From Anoxybacillus sp050480245 (GTDB taxonomy: Bacteria > Bacillota > Bacilli > Bacillales > Anoxybacillaceae): 64,000 nt of DNA. The stretch lies in NCBI GenBank assembly GCA_050480245.1, contig JBCNEQ010000063.1, one strand, 5' to 3'. The notes beneath the pieces are model-generated. The model was given only the letters and a program-made list of their open reading frames with translations, was not told the origin of the DNA and did no database searches. The position numbers and the translations under genes are program-made. Positions 23,724-32,685 of the stretch are shown piece after piece. Every line of letters starts with the position of its first letter. Position 1 is the stretch's first letter.

Positions 23724-24647
23724 TTGGAAGTTCAAGCACTGCTTATTACGTTTCGTGAAGCGTTAGAAGCGCTATTAATTGTTGGGATTATTACATCGTA
23801 TTTAAAGCGCATTGATCAATCGCGCTATGTGAAATATGTTTGGCTCGGTGCAGGGTTAGCCGTGTTTGCAAGTGCGATTGTCGCCTTGTTATTTCAAGTC
23901 GTGCTTACTGGCTTTTCAACGATGGCGAGCGAAATGTACTTAAAAGTGAGCATTATTTTTATTTCTTCCATCTTGTTGACGCAAATGGTTTTTTGGATGG
24001 CGGAACATAGTAAAGATATAAAAAGTAGTATGGAAGGAAAAATGAGCAAATATGTGTCCAAAGGCGACGTATTTGGTATGGTCATGCATTCGTTTTTAGT
24101 TGTTTTGCGTGAAGGAGTGGAGACGGTCTTCTTCTTCGCTGCTATTACAGGTGGAAACATCGGAGCGGCGGTGCAAGGATGGGGTGCGATTACAGGGTTA
24201 ACGATTGCTGCTGTTGTAAGTTATATGTTCTTTAAAGGAACGATGCGTGTACCATTAAAAACGTTTTTCAAAGTCACAGGCGCATTCATCATCTTGATTG
24301 CGGCGGGATTGCTTGTGCAAGGTATTTCGATGTTGCAAGATTTAAAAATTATTGGCAGCGTCATGCCGCACGTTTATGATATTACTTGGTTTATGCCGGA
24401 ACACCCGATTGATCATGAGCATTTCGTTCGTGACACAGGACAAGAACCCATTCTTTCTGGCGATGTCGGTATTTTTCTTAAGGCGCTATTTGGTTATTCA
24501 TCGATGCCTTCGCTTGAAGAAGTGTTGGCGTACATCGGCTATTTTATCGTCATTTATTTACTTGTGAAAACACGTTATGGCGCAAAAGAAGCAAAAAAAG
24601 AAAAGAACGAAAAAAATAAGAAGGTGCTTGAACAAAAAGTGATGTAA
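23724..24647 (+). CDS. FTR1 family high-affinity iron permease (EfeU-like)
   Basis: A 307-residue membrane protein with about seven helices and the two iron-path motifs of the family, REALE (residues 11-15) and REGVE (129-133). These glutamate motifs carry ferric iron through the membrane in FTR1/EfeU proteins. The start is TTG 23724 with AAAGGGGCG upstream. A Lys/Glu-rich cytoplasmic tail closes it. It has no EfeB peroxidase gene nearby, so the partner proteins are probably the surface protein just upstream and the lipoprotein at 17.6 kb. Confidence 0.88.
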   Translation: MEVQALLITFREALEALLIVGIITSYLKRIDQSRYVKYVWLGAGLAVFASAIVALLFQVVLTGFSTMASEMYLKVSIIFISSILLTQMVFWMAEHSKDIKSSMEGKMSKYVSKGDVFGMVMHSFLVVLREGVETVFFFAAITGGNIGAAVQGWGAITGLTIAAVVSYMFFKGTMRVPLKTFFKVTGAFIILIAAGLLVQGISMLQDLKIIGSVMPHVYDITWFMPEHPIDHEHFVRDTGQEPILSGDVGIFLKALFGYSSMPSLEEVLAYIGYFIVIYLLVKTRYGAKEAKKEKNEKNKKVLEQKVM

Positions 24648-24676
24648 AGTACAAGGAGAGCCTTGTACTTTTTTGC
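24646..24676 (+). terminator. Rho-independent terminator after the FTR1 gene
   Basis: AAAGTACAAGG (24646-24656) pairs exactly with CCTTGTACTTT (24661-24671) around AGAG, followed by TTTGC. Confidence 0.88.
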
Positions 24677-24691
24677 TTAGGAGGGGTTATT

Positions 24692-26092
24692 GTGCGCATG
24701 GCTTCGATCATCGGGTTATTTGCCGTCTGTATATCATATATCGTATATGCCAGACCATTTGCAGCTACATGGGATGAAGTGGACTTTGCTTTGGCGCTTG
24801 ATCGGTATGATTTGCTTGCGATGCAGCCGCATTTCCCAGGGTATCCGTATTTTATTTTTGGGGGGATGCTCATTCATTCGTTTGTGGACAATGCCGCAAA
24901 AGCATTGGCGATTTGGAATGGATTGCTCATGATGAGCGCCACGATTCCGATGTATTTGCTTGCTAAAACATATGTAGAACAAAAATATGCGCTAGTTGTT
25001 ACTGCTCTTGTCCAATCGCTTAGTTATGTCATGTTAATCGTTTCACAACCGATGTCTGAGGGAAGCGCGCTCGCTATTTTATGGTGGTACGTGTGGAGTT
25101 TACAACGTGCGCTTCACTCAGACCGTCTCTATGTGCAATTGTTGCCATTATGGCTATTTAGCGTCATGCTTGGCATTCGTTTATCGTACATTCCTTTTGG
25201 GATTGGCATTTTATATGTTTGGTGGAAGCGGACATATCGTCTGAAACAACTTTTTTTATACAGTTTGGCAGCGCTCGCTTTTCAATTCATTTGGATTTTT
25301 GCGGTTGCTGCAACAGAAGGGGATGGTTTTTGGCAGCTTGCTTTTTCATTTACAACAGGGCATTTTACGCAATGGGGAGGAACGGTGTCGACAGATGAAG
25401 CGCCGTTTTGGCAACGAGTCATTGTGCTTATTTTTTATAATATCATTTGGACAGGCATGGCAAAACAGTCGATATGGCTACTTAGCTGCTTTGTTGTTTT
25501 GCTTTTGATAACGTGGAAACGAATTTTAATTCCTCCTTTATATCGTTTTCTTTTGGTTGCTTATTTTTTTTGGGCATTGTTTGCGCAAAATATTGAAAAA
25601 CCAAGACATATATTGCCGCTTGTCGTCATTGTCTCATTCTTTTTGTTCGTGGGCGCCCTTCAGTCGTCATCACGGCTGCACCTTACCGTTATGCTCGTTT
25701 TGCTCTTCTCACAAACGGTAATCGGCATGCAAGCGGTAAAGCATCAAGCGACACAGTTGCCAGCAACGTATCAGTTGGCGTATGATTTTGAACAGAAAGA
25801 AGAACCTTTTGTTTTATTTACGTGGGAAGAGACGCGCGTTCTTGAATATTTACGTGTTTCTTTTCCGCATGAGCGCGTGTTTTCATTTGATGTTTTTCAG
25901 CGTGAAAAAGCGGTATTTCCACATGTGAAAGTGTACGTAACCGATCATGTGATCAAAGGATTTCAAGCGCAAGGAATAAATGTCCGTCCGTATATTCGCC
26001 CGATTCGAACGTATGAATCGAGCTTATTATCTGACCCTGTGTATGGACGTATAACAGTATATGAATGGCGAGAGGAGGAAAAACGTGAATGA
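24692..26092 (+). CDS. GT39/ArnT-like membrane glycosyltransferase
   Basis: A 466-residue protein with about ten hydrophobic segments. The first loop contains TWDEVDFALAL (residues about 26-36) and QPHFPGYPYFI, the acidic-loop pattern of GT-C enzymes such as protein O-mannosyltransferases and ArnT, which use polyprenyl-phosphate sugars on the outer face. The GTG start has AGGAGG 7 bases upstream. It overlaps the uvrC start by 8 bases. It could use the product of the GT2 enzyme at 22.2 kb, completing a lipid-linked glycosylation route. The acceptor is unknown. Confidence 0.65.
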   Translation: MRMASIIGLFAVCISYIVYARPFAATWDEVDFALALDRYDLLAMQPHFPGYPYFIFGGMLIHSFVDNAAKALAIWNGLLMMSATIPMYLLAKTYVEQKYALVVTALVQSLSYVMLIVSQPMSEGSALAILWWYVWSLQRALHSDRLYVQLLPLWLFSVMLGIRLSYIPFGIGILYVWWKRTYRLKQLFLYSLAALAFQFIWIFAVAATEGDGFWQLAFSFTTGHFTQWGGTVSTDEAPFWQRVIVLIFYNIIWTGMAKQSIWLLSCFVVLLLITWKRILIPPLYRFLLVAYFFWALFAQNIEKPRHILPLVVIVSFFLFVGALQSSSRLHLTVMLVLLFSQTVIGMQAVKHQATQLPATYQLAYDFEQKEEPFVLFTWEETRVLEYLRVSFPHERVFSFDVFQREKAVFPHVKVYVTDHVIKGFQAQGINVRPYIRPIRTYESSLLSDPVYGRITVYEWREEEKRE

Positions 26093-27866
26093 ACGATTAA
26101 AAGAAAAATTAGCGATTTTGCCCGATCAACCGGGATGTTATTTAATGAAAGATGCACACGGAACGGTCATTTATGTTGGAAAAGCAAAAGTGTTGAAAAA
26201 TCGTGTTCGCTCGTATTTTACTGGCACACATGACGGAAAAACGCTTCGGTTAGTGAATGAAATTGCCGACTTTGAATATATTGTGACGTCCTCAAATTTA
26301 GAAGCACTTATTTTAGAAATGAATTTAATTAAAAAATACGATCCGAAATATAACGTCATGTTAAAAGATGACAAAAGCTATCCGTTTATTAAAATTACAG
26401 GGGAAACGCACCCGCGTCTCATCATTACTCGAACGGTAAAAAAAGATAAAGGAAAATATTTCGGACCGTATCCGAACGCCCAAGCAGCGCACGAAACGAA
26501 AAAACTGCTCGATCGCCTATACCCATTAAGAAAATGTGAGAAGATGCCGAAAAAAGTTTGCTTATATTATCATATGGGACAATGTTTAGGACCATGTGAG
26601 TACGACGTGTCAGAGGAAGAAAATAAACAAATTGTTGAACAAATTACGCGCTTTTTAAACGGTGGTTATAAAGAAGTGAAAGACAAACTGGCAGAAAAAA
26701 TGGTGGAAGCAGCGGAACAGTTGCAGTTTGAGCGGGCGAAAGAATATCGCGACCAAATTGCTTATATTGAGGCGTTAATGGAAAAGCAAAAAATGATTTT
26801 GCACGATTTCGTTGACCGCGACATTTTTGGATATGCGTACGATAAAGGATGGATGTGTGTACAAGTATTTTTCATTCGCCAAGGGAAGCTCATTGAACGA
26901 AACGTGTCGATGTTTCCATTGTATCAAGAGCCAGAGGAAGAATTTTTAACATTTTTAGGGCAGTTTTATAGCAAAGATTATCATTTAAAACCGCGCGAAG
27001 TTGTATTGCCGCGCGAAATTGATGGAGAGATGGCAACGAAATTGCTTGATGTAAACGTCACGCAACCGAAAAGCGGCAAAAAGAAAGAGCTTGTTGATTT
27101 GGCTTGTAAAAATGCACAAATTGCTTTGCAAGAAAAATTCTTTTTAATCGAACGTGATGAAGAACGGACGATTCGTGCGGTTGAGAAATTAGGCGAAGCA
27201 ATTGGGATTTCAACTCCTCATCGCATCGAGGCGTTTGACAATTCAAATATTCAAGGGACAGACGCTGTCGCCGCGATGGTCGTATTTATTGATGGAAAGC
27301 CGGAAAAAAAAGAATATCGCAAATATAAAATAAAAACGGTGCAAGGGGCGGACGATTACGAGTCGATGCGCGAAGTGATTCGCCGGCGATATACGCGCGT
27401 GTTGCGAGAACGCTTGCCCCTTCCAGACGTCATTGTTGTCGATGGCGGAAAAGGACAAATGCAAGCCGCAAAAGAAGTGTTGGAATGCGAACTCGGGTTA
27501 TCGATTCCTGTCGCTGGTTTAGTGAAAGATGATAAACATCGAACGTCACATTTATTGTTTGGTGATCCGCCAAGCGTTGTTTCGTTAGAGAAAAATAGTC
27601 AAGAATTTTATTTGTTGCAACGCATTCAAGAAGAAGTGCATCGTTTTGCGATTACATTTCACCGCCAAGTGCGATCAAAATCTGCGTTTCATTCCATTCT
27701 CGATCAAATTCCAGGGGTCGGAACAAAAAGAAAGCAGGCGCTACTACAATATTTTGGCTCGATTAAAAAAATAAAAGAAGCAACCGTTGAACAACTGCAG
27801 GAAGCAAACATTCCAAAACATGTCGCTCAAAAAATTTACGAGACGCTCCAAACGTACGAAAGCTGA
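26085..27866 (+). CDS. uvrC: UvrABC system protein C
   Basis: A 593-residue excinuclease subunit that makes both incisions in nucleotide-excision repair. It contains the GIY-YIG nuclease (DQPGCYLMKDAHGTVIYVGKA, shortened here as residues about 14-35), a UVR helical motif near 200-230, the RNase H-like 5' nuclease with FDNSNIQGTDAVAAMV and VVDGGKGQ, and C-terminal helix-hairpin-helix motifs (IPGVGTKRKQALL). The GTG start has GAGGAGG upstream, with 8 bases of overlap with the GT39-like gene. Length compares with 598 in B. subtilis. Confidence 0.96.
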   Translation: MNERLKEKLAILPDQPGCYLMKDAHGTVIYVGKAKVLKNRVRSYFTGTHDGKTLRLVNEIADFEYIVTSSNLEALILEMNLIKKYDPKYNVMLKDDKSYPFIKITGETHPRLIITRTVKKDKGKYFGPYPNAQAAHETKKLLDRLYPLRKCEKMPKKVCLYYHMGQCLGPCEYDVSEEENKQIVEQITRFLNGGYKEVKDKLAEKMVEAAEQLQFERAKEYRDQIAYIEALMEKQKMILHDFVDRDIFGYAYDKGWMCVQVFFIRQGKLIERNVSMFPLYQEPEEEFLTFLGQFYSKDYHLKPREVVLPREIDGEMATKLLDVNVTQPKSGKKKELVDLACKNAQIALQEKFFLIERDEERTIRAVEKLGEAIGISTPHRIEAFDNSNIQGTDAVAAMVVFIDGKPEKKEYRKYKIKTVQGADDYESMREVIRRRYTRVLRERLPLPDVIVVDGGKGQMQAAKEVLECELGLSIPVAGLVKDDKHRTSHLLFGDPPSVVSLEKNSQEFYLLQRIQEEVHRFAITFHRQVRSKSAFHSILDQIPGVGTKRKQALLQYFGSIKKIKEATVEQLQEANIPKHVAQKIYETLQTYES

Positions 27867-27885
27867 CCATTATCGGTCAGCTTTC
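27858..27885. terminator. Shared terminator of convergent uvrC and yslB
   Basis: GAAAGCTGACC and GGTCAGCTTTC pair around ATTATC. The hairpin overlaps the last codons of both genes and has T-rich flanks in both directions. Confidence 0.75.
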
Positions 27886-28308
27886 ATCTTTACGGTCCCA
27901 TTTCACCGTAAACAAAACGGTTTTTGCGCGCCGTTTTTGTTGTTCAAACGCTTCTGCAACATATCCTTTTTGTTGTTCAAACTGCTGAGCAAGAAAGCCG
28001 GCTTCAAGGTGAAACGTGCATTCTCCTCCATAGTCGAATCGCATCGCGACAAGCGGTCCATCTAATTGAAGTTCACAGCTGTCTTTTTTCTCCTCAAGCA
28101 ACGATAGGTTCCCCCAACCAGCTTGCTCAAAAAAAGCGATGACGTCCTCAACTGTAGCTAGCGAGTATTTTCTTGCTAAATCTTTTCCTGCCCAATATAA
28201 AATAAATGGAGTCTCTTTTCCGAACAAATTTGGTAGTAGTTCTTGCCGAAATAAAAAGTCGCTAAAAGCAGGAATGCTTGTTTGTTTCCATTGTTCATAT
28301 CCGCTCAC
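27877..28308 (-). CDS. yslB: YslB family protein (DUF2507)
   Basis: A 143-residue cytosolic protein of the DUF2507 family, which has a V4R-like fold. IPAFSDFLFRQELLPNLFG, ILYWAGKDLARKY and the C-terminal FTVKWDRKDE are the family pattern. Function is not established. The minus-strand ATG (complement of 28306-28308) has AGAGGAGA upstream. Gene position next to uvrC and sdhC is conserved in Bacillaceae. It converges with uvrC and diverges from sdhC. Confidence 0.88.
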   Translation of the reverse strand: MSGYEQWKQTSIPAFSDFLFRQELLPNLFGKETPFILYWAGKDLARKYSLATVEDVIAFFEQAGWGNLSLLEEKKDSCELQLDGPLVAMRFDYGGECTFHLEAGFLAQQFEQQKGYVAEAFEQQKRRAKTVLFTVKWDRKDES

Positions 28309-28449
28309 GTTCGATTCTCCTCTCCATTTTTCATTATAGCGAACAACAAAGTGAAAAACAGTATTGACTTTTTTCTCATTTCGGACTTCACTAGAAGTAT
28401 AGTTGTTTTAAAATTTTTAAATAATTGAATATTTCGTGAACACCTTTTC

Positions 28450-28478
28450 TTGACGCTCCTACATTCTGGGAGTACAAT
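28450..28478 (+). promoter_or_regulatory. SigA promoter of sdhCAB
   Basis: TTGACG (28450-28455), 17-base spacer, TACAAT (28473-28478), giving a leader of about 110 bases. The rest of the 287-base gap between yslB and sdhC shows no further gene. Confidence 0.75.
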
Positions 28479-28595
28479 GAATGTGACAATGATCAATGGA
28501 AATGGAAGTGTTTACACTTCTGTTGGTCATAGTCTAGTAGATGCGGATGGGAGCGCGTAGAAAAAGGAAGATAACAATTTTAAGGGGGGTTATGT

Positions 28596-29204
28596 ATGGC
28601 ACAAAATCGTGAGTTTTTTTATCGCCGACTCCATTCGTTGCTTGGAGTCATTCCAGTCGGGCTGTTTTTAACGCAGCATTTAGTTGTTAACCATTTTGCA
28701 ACAAGAGGGGAAGAATCGTTCAACAAAGCGGCAGCATTTATGGAGCAATTACCGTTTCGGTACTTTCTAGAAATTTTCGTTATTTTTCTTCCGTTATTGT
28801 TCCATGCCATCTACGGACTGTATATTGCATTTACAGCACAAAACAATGTAAGCCGCTACGGATATTTCCGTAACTGGATGTTTATGTTGCAACGCTTAAC
28901 GGGTATTATTACGCTCATTTTCGTCGTCTGGCACGTATGGGAAACGCGCGTTCAAGCAGCGTTTGGCGCAGAAGTGAACTACGACATGATGGCGAACATT
29001 GTAGCGAATCCGTTTATGCTTGCATTTTATATTGTCGGAATCGTTTCTGCAGTATTTCACTTTGCGAACGGGTTATGGTCGTTTTTCGTTAGCTGGGGTA
29101 TTACAGTGACTCCTCGTTCACAACAAATTTCTACATACGTGACAATGGGGATTTTTGTCGCGCTTTCGATCGTCGGTATACGCGCGATTTTAGCATTCGT
29201 TTAA
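28596..29204 (+). CDS. sdhC: Succinate dehydrogenase cytochrome b558 subunit
   Basis: A 202-residue membrane subunit with five hydrophobic helices, as in B. subtilis SdhC, binding two hemes b and the menaquinone site. Histidines in the helices (for example LTQHLVVNHFATRG, LLFHAIYG, VVWHVWETR, VFHFANGL) fit the axial heme ligands. It anchors SdhA and SdhB to the inner face of the membrane. A long leader from the promoter at 28450 precedes it; AAGGGGGG is 5 bases before ATG. Confidence 0.95.
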   Translation: MAQNREFFYRRLHSLLGVIPVGLFLTQHLVVNHFATRGEESFNKAAAFMEQLPFRYFLEIFVIFLPLLFHAIYGLYIAFTAQNNVSRYGYFRNWMFMLQRLTGIITLIFVVWHVWETRVQAAFGAEVNYDMMANIVANPFMLAFYIVGIVSAVFHFANGLWSFFVSWGITVTPRSQQISTYVTMGIFVALSIVGIRAILAFV

Positions 29205-29231
29205 TCCACAACATTGAAGGAGTGAGGAGAC

Positions 29232-30992
29232 ATGAGTAAAGGAAAAATTATTGTCGTTGGTGGAGGTCTTGCCGGCTTAATGGCAACGATTAAAATTGCC
29301 GAAGCAGGCGTAAAAGTAGATTTATTTTCATTAGTTCCCGTGAAGCGGTCTCACTCTGTTTGTGCACAAGGTGGCATTAACGGTGCGGTCAATACAAAAG
29401 GGGAAGGAGACTCTCCGTGGGAACATTTCGATGATACAGTATATGGAGGAGATTTTTTAGCTGACCAGCCTCCGGTAAAAGCGATGTGCGAAGCTGCTCC
29501 AGGCATTATTCATTTGCTCGATCGTATGGGTGTCATGTTCAACCGTACGCCAGAAGGATTGCTTGATTTCCGTCGTTTTGGTGGAACGCAACATCACCGT
29601 ACAGCATATGCAGGGGCAACAACAGGCCAGCAGCTTCTTTACGCGCTTGATGAACAAGTGCGCCGTCATGAAGTCGCCGGACTTGTGACAAAATATGAAG
29701 GTTGGGAATTTTTAGGTGCAGTTTTAGATGATGAACAAGTATGTCGCGGTATTGTCGCACAAAACTTGACAACGATGGAGATTAAAGCGTTCCGAGCTGA
29801 TGCGGTCATCATGGCAACAGGTGGTCCTGGAATCATTTTCGGTAAGTCGACAAACTCCATCATTAATACAGGTTCGGCTGCATCAATCGTTTATCAACAA
29901 GGTGCATATTATGCGAACGGAGAATTTATTCAAATTCATCCGACAGCGATTCCAGGGGATGATAAGCTTCGCCTAATGAGCGAATCGGCACGTGGAGAAG
30001 GTGGACGAGTTTGGACGTATAAAGACGGAAAACCTTGGTATTTCTTAGAAGAAAAATATCCAGCTTACGGAAACCTTGTTCCACGCGATATTGCAACGCG
30101 TGAAATTTTCCATGTTTGCGTGGACTTAAAGCTCGGCATTAACGGCGAAAACATGGTTTATTTAGATTTATCGCATAAAGATCCAAAAGAACTTGATATT
30201 AAGTTAGGCGGCATTATTGAAATTTATGAAAAATTTATGGGTGAAGACCCAAGAAAAGTGCCAATGAAAATCTTCCCAGCGGTTCACTACTCGATGGGTG
30301 GATTGTGGGTGGACTATGATCAAATGACAAATATTAAAGGACTGTTTGCGGCGGGTGAGTGCGACTTCTCAATGCACGGTGCAAACCGTCTCGGTGCGAA
30401 CTCGTTATTATCTGCCATTTACGGCGGAATGGTAGCAGGTCCAAAAGCTGTTGAATATATGAAAGGACTTGAGAAATCTGCCGATGCGCTGCCTTCTTCT
30501 TTATACGATCGCTATTTAAAACAAGAAGAAGAAAAATGGGCGCAAATTATGGCGATGGATGGTACAGAAAACGCCTACGTTTTGCATAAAGAGCTCGGTG
30601 AATGGATGACGGATAACGTCACAGTCGTTCGTTATAACGATAAATTATTAAAGACGGATGAGAAAATTCAAGAACTACTTGAGCGTTATAAAAATATTAA
30701 CATTAACGACACAGCGAAATGGAGCAACCAAGGTGCGTCGTTTACACGCCAACTTTACAACATGTTGCAACTTGCTCGTGTCATTACGCTTGGTGCTTAC
30801 AACCGTAACGAAAGCCGTGGAGCGCATTATAAGCCAGAGTTTCCTGAGCGAAACGACGAGGAATGGTTAAAAACAACGATGGCAAGCTTTACACCGGATG
30901 GTCCATCGTTCCATTATCGTGAAGTGGATACATCGCTTATTAAGCCACGCAAACGCGATTACACGAAAAAGAAAGGGGAAGTGAAATCATGA
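29232..30992 (+). CDS. sdhA: Succinate dehydrogenase flavoprotein subunit
   Basis: A 586-residue flavoprotein that oxidises succinate to fumarate with covalently bound FAD. Marks are the N-terminal FAD fold IIVVGGGLAGLMA, SHSVCAQGGINGAVN, the flavin-binding histidine region GGTQHHRTAYAG (about residues 116-127), the HPTAIPGD active-site loop, SARGEGGRVW and GECDFSMHGANRLGANSL. Length matches the family. It lies between sdhC and sdhB with a 4-base overlap with sdhB. Confidence 0.97.
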   Translation: MSKGKIIVVGGGLAGLMATIKIAEAGVKVDLFSLVPVKRSHSVCAQGGINGAVNTKGEGDSPWEHFDDTVYGGDFLADQPPVKAMCEAAPGIIHLLDRMGVMFNRTPEGLLDFRRFGGTQHHRTAYAGATTGQQLLYALDEQVRRHEVAGLVTKYEGWEFLGAVLDDEQVCRGIVAQNLTTMEIKAFRADAVIMATGGPGIIFGKSTNSIINTGSAASIVYQQGAYYANGEFIQIHPTAIPGDDKLRLMSESARGEGGRVWTYKDGKPWYFLEEKYPAYGNLVPRDIATREIFHVCVDLKLGINGENMVYLDLSHKDPKELDIKLGGIIEIYEKFMGEDPRKVPMKIFPAVHYSMGGLWVDYDQMTNIKGLFAAGECDFSMHGANRLGANSLLSAIYGGMVAGPKAVEYMKGLEKSADALPSSLYDRYLKQEEEKWAQIMAMDGTENAYVLHKELGEWMTDNVTVVRYNDKLLKTDEKIQELLERYKNININDTAKWSNQGASFTRQLYNMLQLARVITLGAYNRNESRGAHYKPEFPERNDEEWLKTTMASFTPDGPSFHYREVDTSLIKPRKRDYTKKKGEVKS

Positions 30993-31750
30993 GTGAAAAT
31001 AAAACGATTCGGATTATCGTCACAAGACAAGACCGTCCGGATACAGCCCCTTATGAAGAAGAGTTTGTCATTCCGTATCGTCCGAATATGAACATCATTT
31101 CGGCGCTCATGGAAATTCGGCGCAATCCGGTCAATGCGAAAGGGGAAAAAACGACGCCTGTTGCTTGGGAAATGAACTGTTTGGAAGAAGTGTGTGGCGC
31201 TTGTTCAATGGTCATTAACGGCAAGCCACGCCAATCGTGTACCGCACTGATCGATCAGCTCGAGCAACCGATTCGTTTAGAGCCGATGCGCACATTCCCG
31301 GTCATTCGCGACTTGCAAGTGGATCGTAGTCGCATGTTTGATTCGTTGAAAAAAGTAAAAGCGTGGATTCCAATCGACGGAACGTATGATTTAGGCCCAG
31401 GACCACGCATGCCAGAACGCAAACGGCAATGGGCGTATGAGCTATCTAAATGTATGACGTGCGGGGTATGTTTGGAAGCTTGTCCGAACGTCAACAGCAA
31501 GTCAAACTTTATCGGACCAGCACCGCTTTCACAAGTGCGCTTATTTAACGCGCATCCGACAGGAGCGATGCATAAAGCGGAGCGTCTTGAAGCGATCATG
31601 GGTGATGGCGGATTAGCGAACTGCGGAAATTCACAAAACTGCGTGCAATCTTGTCCGAAAGGCATCCCGCTTACAACGTCGATCGCGGCATTGAACCGCG
31701 CAGCAACCATTCAAATGTTCCGCAATTTCTTCGGTAGTGATGAAGTGTAA
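30989..31750 (+). CDS. sdhB: Succinate dehydrogenase iron-sulfur subunit
   Basis: A 253-residue subunit carrying the three Fe-S clusters that pass electrons from FAD to the quinone. The [2Fe-2S] cysteines lie in CLEEVCGACSMVING (about residues 64-78), followed by two ferredoxin-like sets, CMTCGVCLEACPN (about 157-169) and CGNSQNCVQSCPKG (about 212-225). Its start overlaps the end of sdhA (ATGA). Confidence 0.97.
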   Translation: MSENKTIRIIVTRQDRPDTAPYEEEFVIPYRPNMNIISALMEIRRNPVNAKGEKTTPVAWEMNCLEEVCGACSMVINGKPRQSCTALIDQLEQPIRLEPMRTFPVIRDLQVDRSRMFDSLKKVKAWIPIDGTYDLGPGPRMPERKRQWAYELSKCMTCGVCLEACPNVNSKSNFIGPAPLSQVRLFNAHPTGAMHKAERLEAIMGDGGLANCGNSQNCVQSCPKGIPLTTSIAALNRAATIQMFRNFFGSDEV

Positions 31751-31754
31751 CGAC

Positions 31755-31787
31755 AAGGTCGACTCTTGAAGAGTCGGCCTTACGTTT
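31755..31787 (+). terminator. Probable terminator after sdhB
   Basis: AAGGTCGACTC (31755-31765) pairs with GAGTCGGCCTT (31771-31781, one G-T pair) around TTGAA; only a short T-rich tail follows. Confidence 0.6.
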
Positions 31788-31829
31788 CATGTATGATGCT
31801 AGATTGCTTTATAGAGGGGGAGAGGAAAA

Positions 31830-32279
31830 TTGAAAGTATCTTATATTGATGACATAAAAGAATGGGAACAACGTTTTTCTTTTTTTCATCCGGTGCGCGT
31901 ACGTTTTTCAGAAACAGATATGTTTGGTCATTTAAACAATACGGTGCCTTTTGTATATTTTGAAGAAGCGCGCATCGCATTTTTTGAACATCTCGGCTTT
32001 ATGAACGATTGGTTAGGAAAAGAACATGATGCTATTCCGGTGGTGGCGAATTTACAATGCGACTTTTTACAACAAGTGTATTTTGGTGAACAGCTGCACA
32101 TCGGTGTAAAAGTCGCACACATCGGCAACTCTTCTGTTGATTTACATTACGTTGGAAAAAAACAAAATGGAGAGATTGCGTTCACAGGGCGTGGAACGAT
32201 GGTCCAAATGTCAAAAACGACAGGAAAAGGAGTCGTTTGGGACGAAGAAGCGCGTGCGCGATTAGCTGAAAACATGTAA
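31830..32279 (+). CDS. ysmA: Hotdog-fold acyl-CoA thioesterase (YsmA-like)
   Basis: A 149-residue 4-hydroxybenzoyl-CoA thioesterase-type protein. VRVRFSETDMFGHLNNTVPFVYFEEAR (shortened; residues about 22-48) contains the Asp of the active-site loop and the following helix of the hotdog fold. Its natural substrate is unknown. Start TTG 31830, with GGGGGAGAGG upstream. Order sdhB-ysmA-gerE-racE matches B. subtilis. Confidence 0.82.
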   Translation: MKVSYIDDIKEWEQRFSFFHPVRVRFSETDMFGHLNNTVPFVYFEEARIAFFEHLGFMNDWLGKEHDAIPVVANLQCDFLQQVYFGEQLHIGVKVAHIGNSSVDLHYVGKKQNGEIAFTGRGTMVQMSKTTGKGVVWDEEARARLAENM

Positions 32280-32306
32280 CCGTTATCGCCCTTCTTGCAT
32301 ACGATA
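32279..32306 (+). promoter_or_regulatory. SigK-type promoter of gerE
   Basis: CATACGATA (32298-32306) matches the SigK -10 consensus CATANNNTA exactly, and an AC at 32279-32280 stands about 17 bases before it, as in SigK -35 elements. gerE in B. subtilis is transcribed by SigK in the mother cell. Confidence 0.65.
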
Positions 32307-32365
32307 TGTTGACTAAATATATACCCATCCGTTTCAGTCTGGTAAAAGCAAGGAGGGTTATCGAC

Positions 32366-32575
32366 TTGAATCAGAAGCCGCTGCTTACAAAAAGGGAACG
32401 AGAAGTATTCGAACTGTTGCTGCAAGACAAGACAACGAAAGAGATTGCTAGTGAACTATTCATTAGCGAAAAAACAGTTCGCAACCACATTTCGAATGCG
32501 ATGCAAAAGCTTGGGGTAAAGGGGCGCTCACAAGCTGTCGTCGAATTGCTTCGAATGGGGGAACTTGAACTATAA
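32366..32575 (+). CDS. gerE: Spore germination/coat regulator GerE
   Basis: A 69-residue LuxR-type DNA-binding protein lacking any receiver domain, which controls late coat genes in the mother cell. LLTKREREVFELLLQDKTTK and ISEKTVRNHISNAMQKLGVK form the helix-turn-helix. TTG 32366 has AAGGAGG 9 bases upstream; the open frame back to 32306 runs through the promoter. B. subtilis GerE has 74 residues, nearly identical over the C-terminal 60. Confidence 0.95.
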   Translation: MNQKPLLTKREREVFELLLQDKTTKEIASELFISEKTVRNHISNAMQKLGVKGRSQAVVELLRMGELEL

Positions 32576-32578
32576 CGA

Positions 32579-32618
32579 GAACCGGCTCGCCTTTTCATTT
32601 TAGGCAAGCCGGTTTTCT
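32579..32618 (+). terminator. Rho-independent terminator after gerE
   Basis: AACCGGCTCGCC and GGCAAGCCGGTT (one mismatch) pair around a 12-base loop, followed by TTCTATT. Confidence 0.75.
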
Positions 32619-32632
32619 ATTGATTTGATGTG

Positions 32633-32641
32633 TGTTATAAT
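32633..32641 (+). promoter_or_regulatory. Extended -10 promoter of racE
   Basis: TG-T-TATAAT ends 44 bases before the racE start; a weak TTTTCT -35 lies 17 bases upstream of TATAAT. Confidence 0.5.
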
Positions 32642-32685
32642 GAAAAATGTTTTGTCATACATCAACAAAGAATGAGGCGAATACA

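Noticed and set aside
31255..31710. 151-residue minus-strand ORF inside sdhB
   Set aside because: The plus-strand frame carries all the Fe-S cysteines of SdhB; the opposite frame is a shadow.
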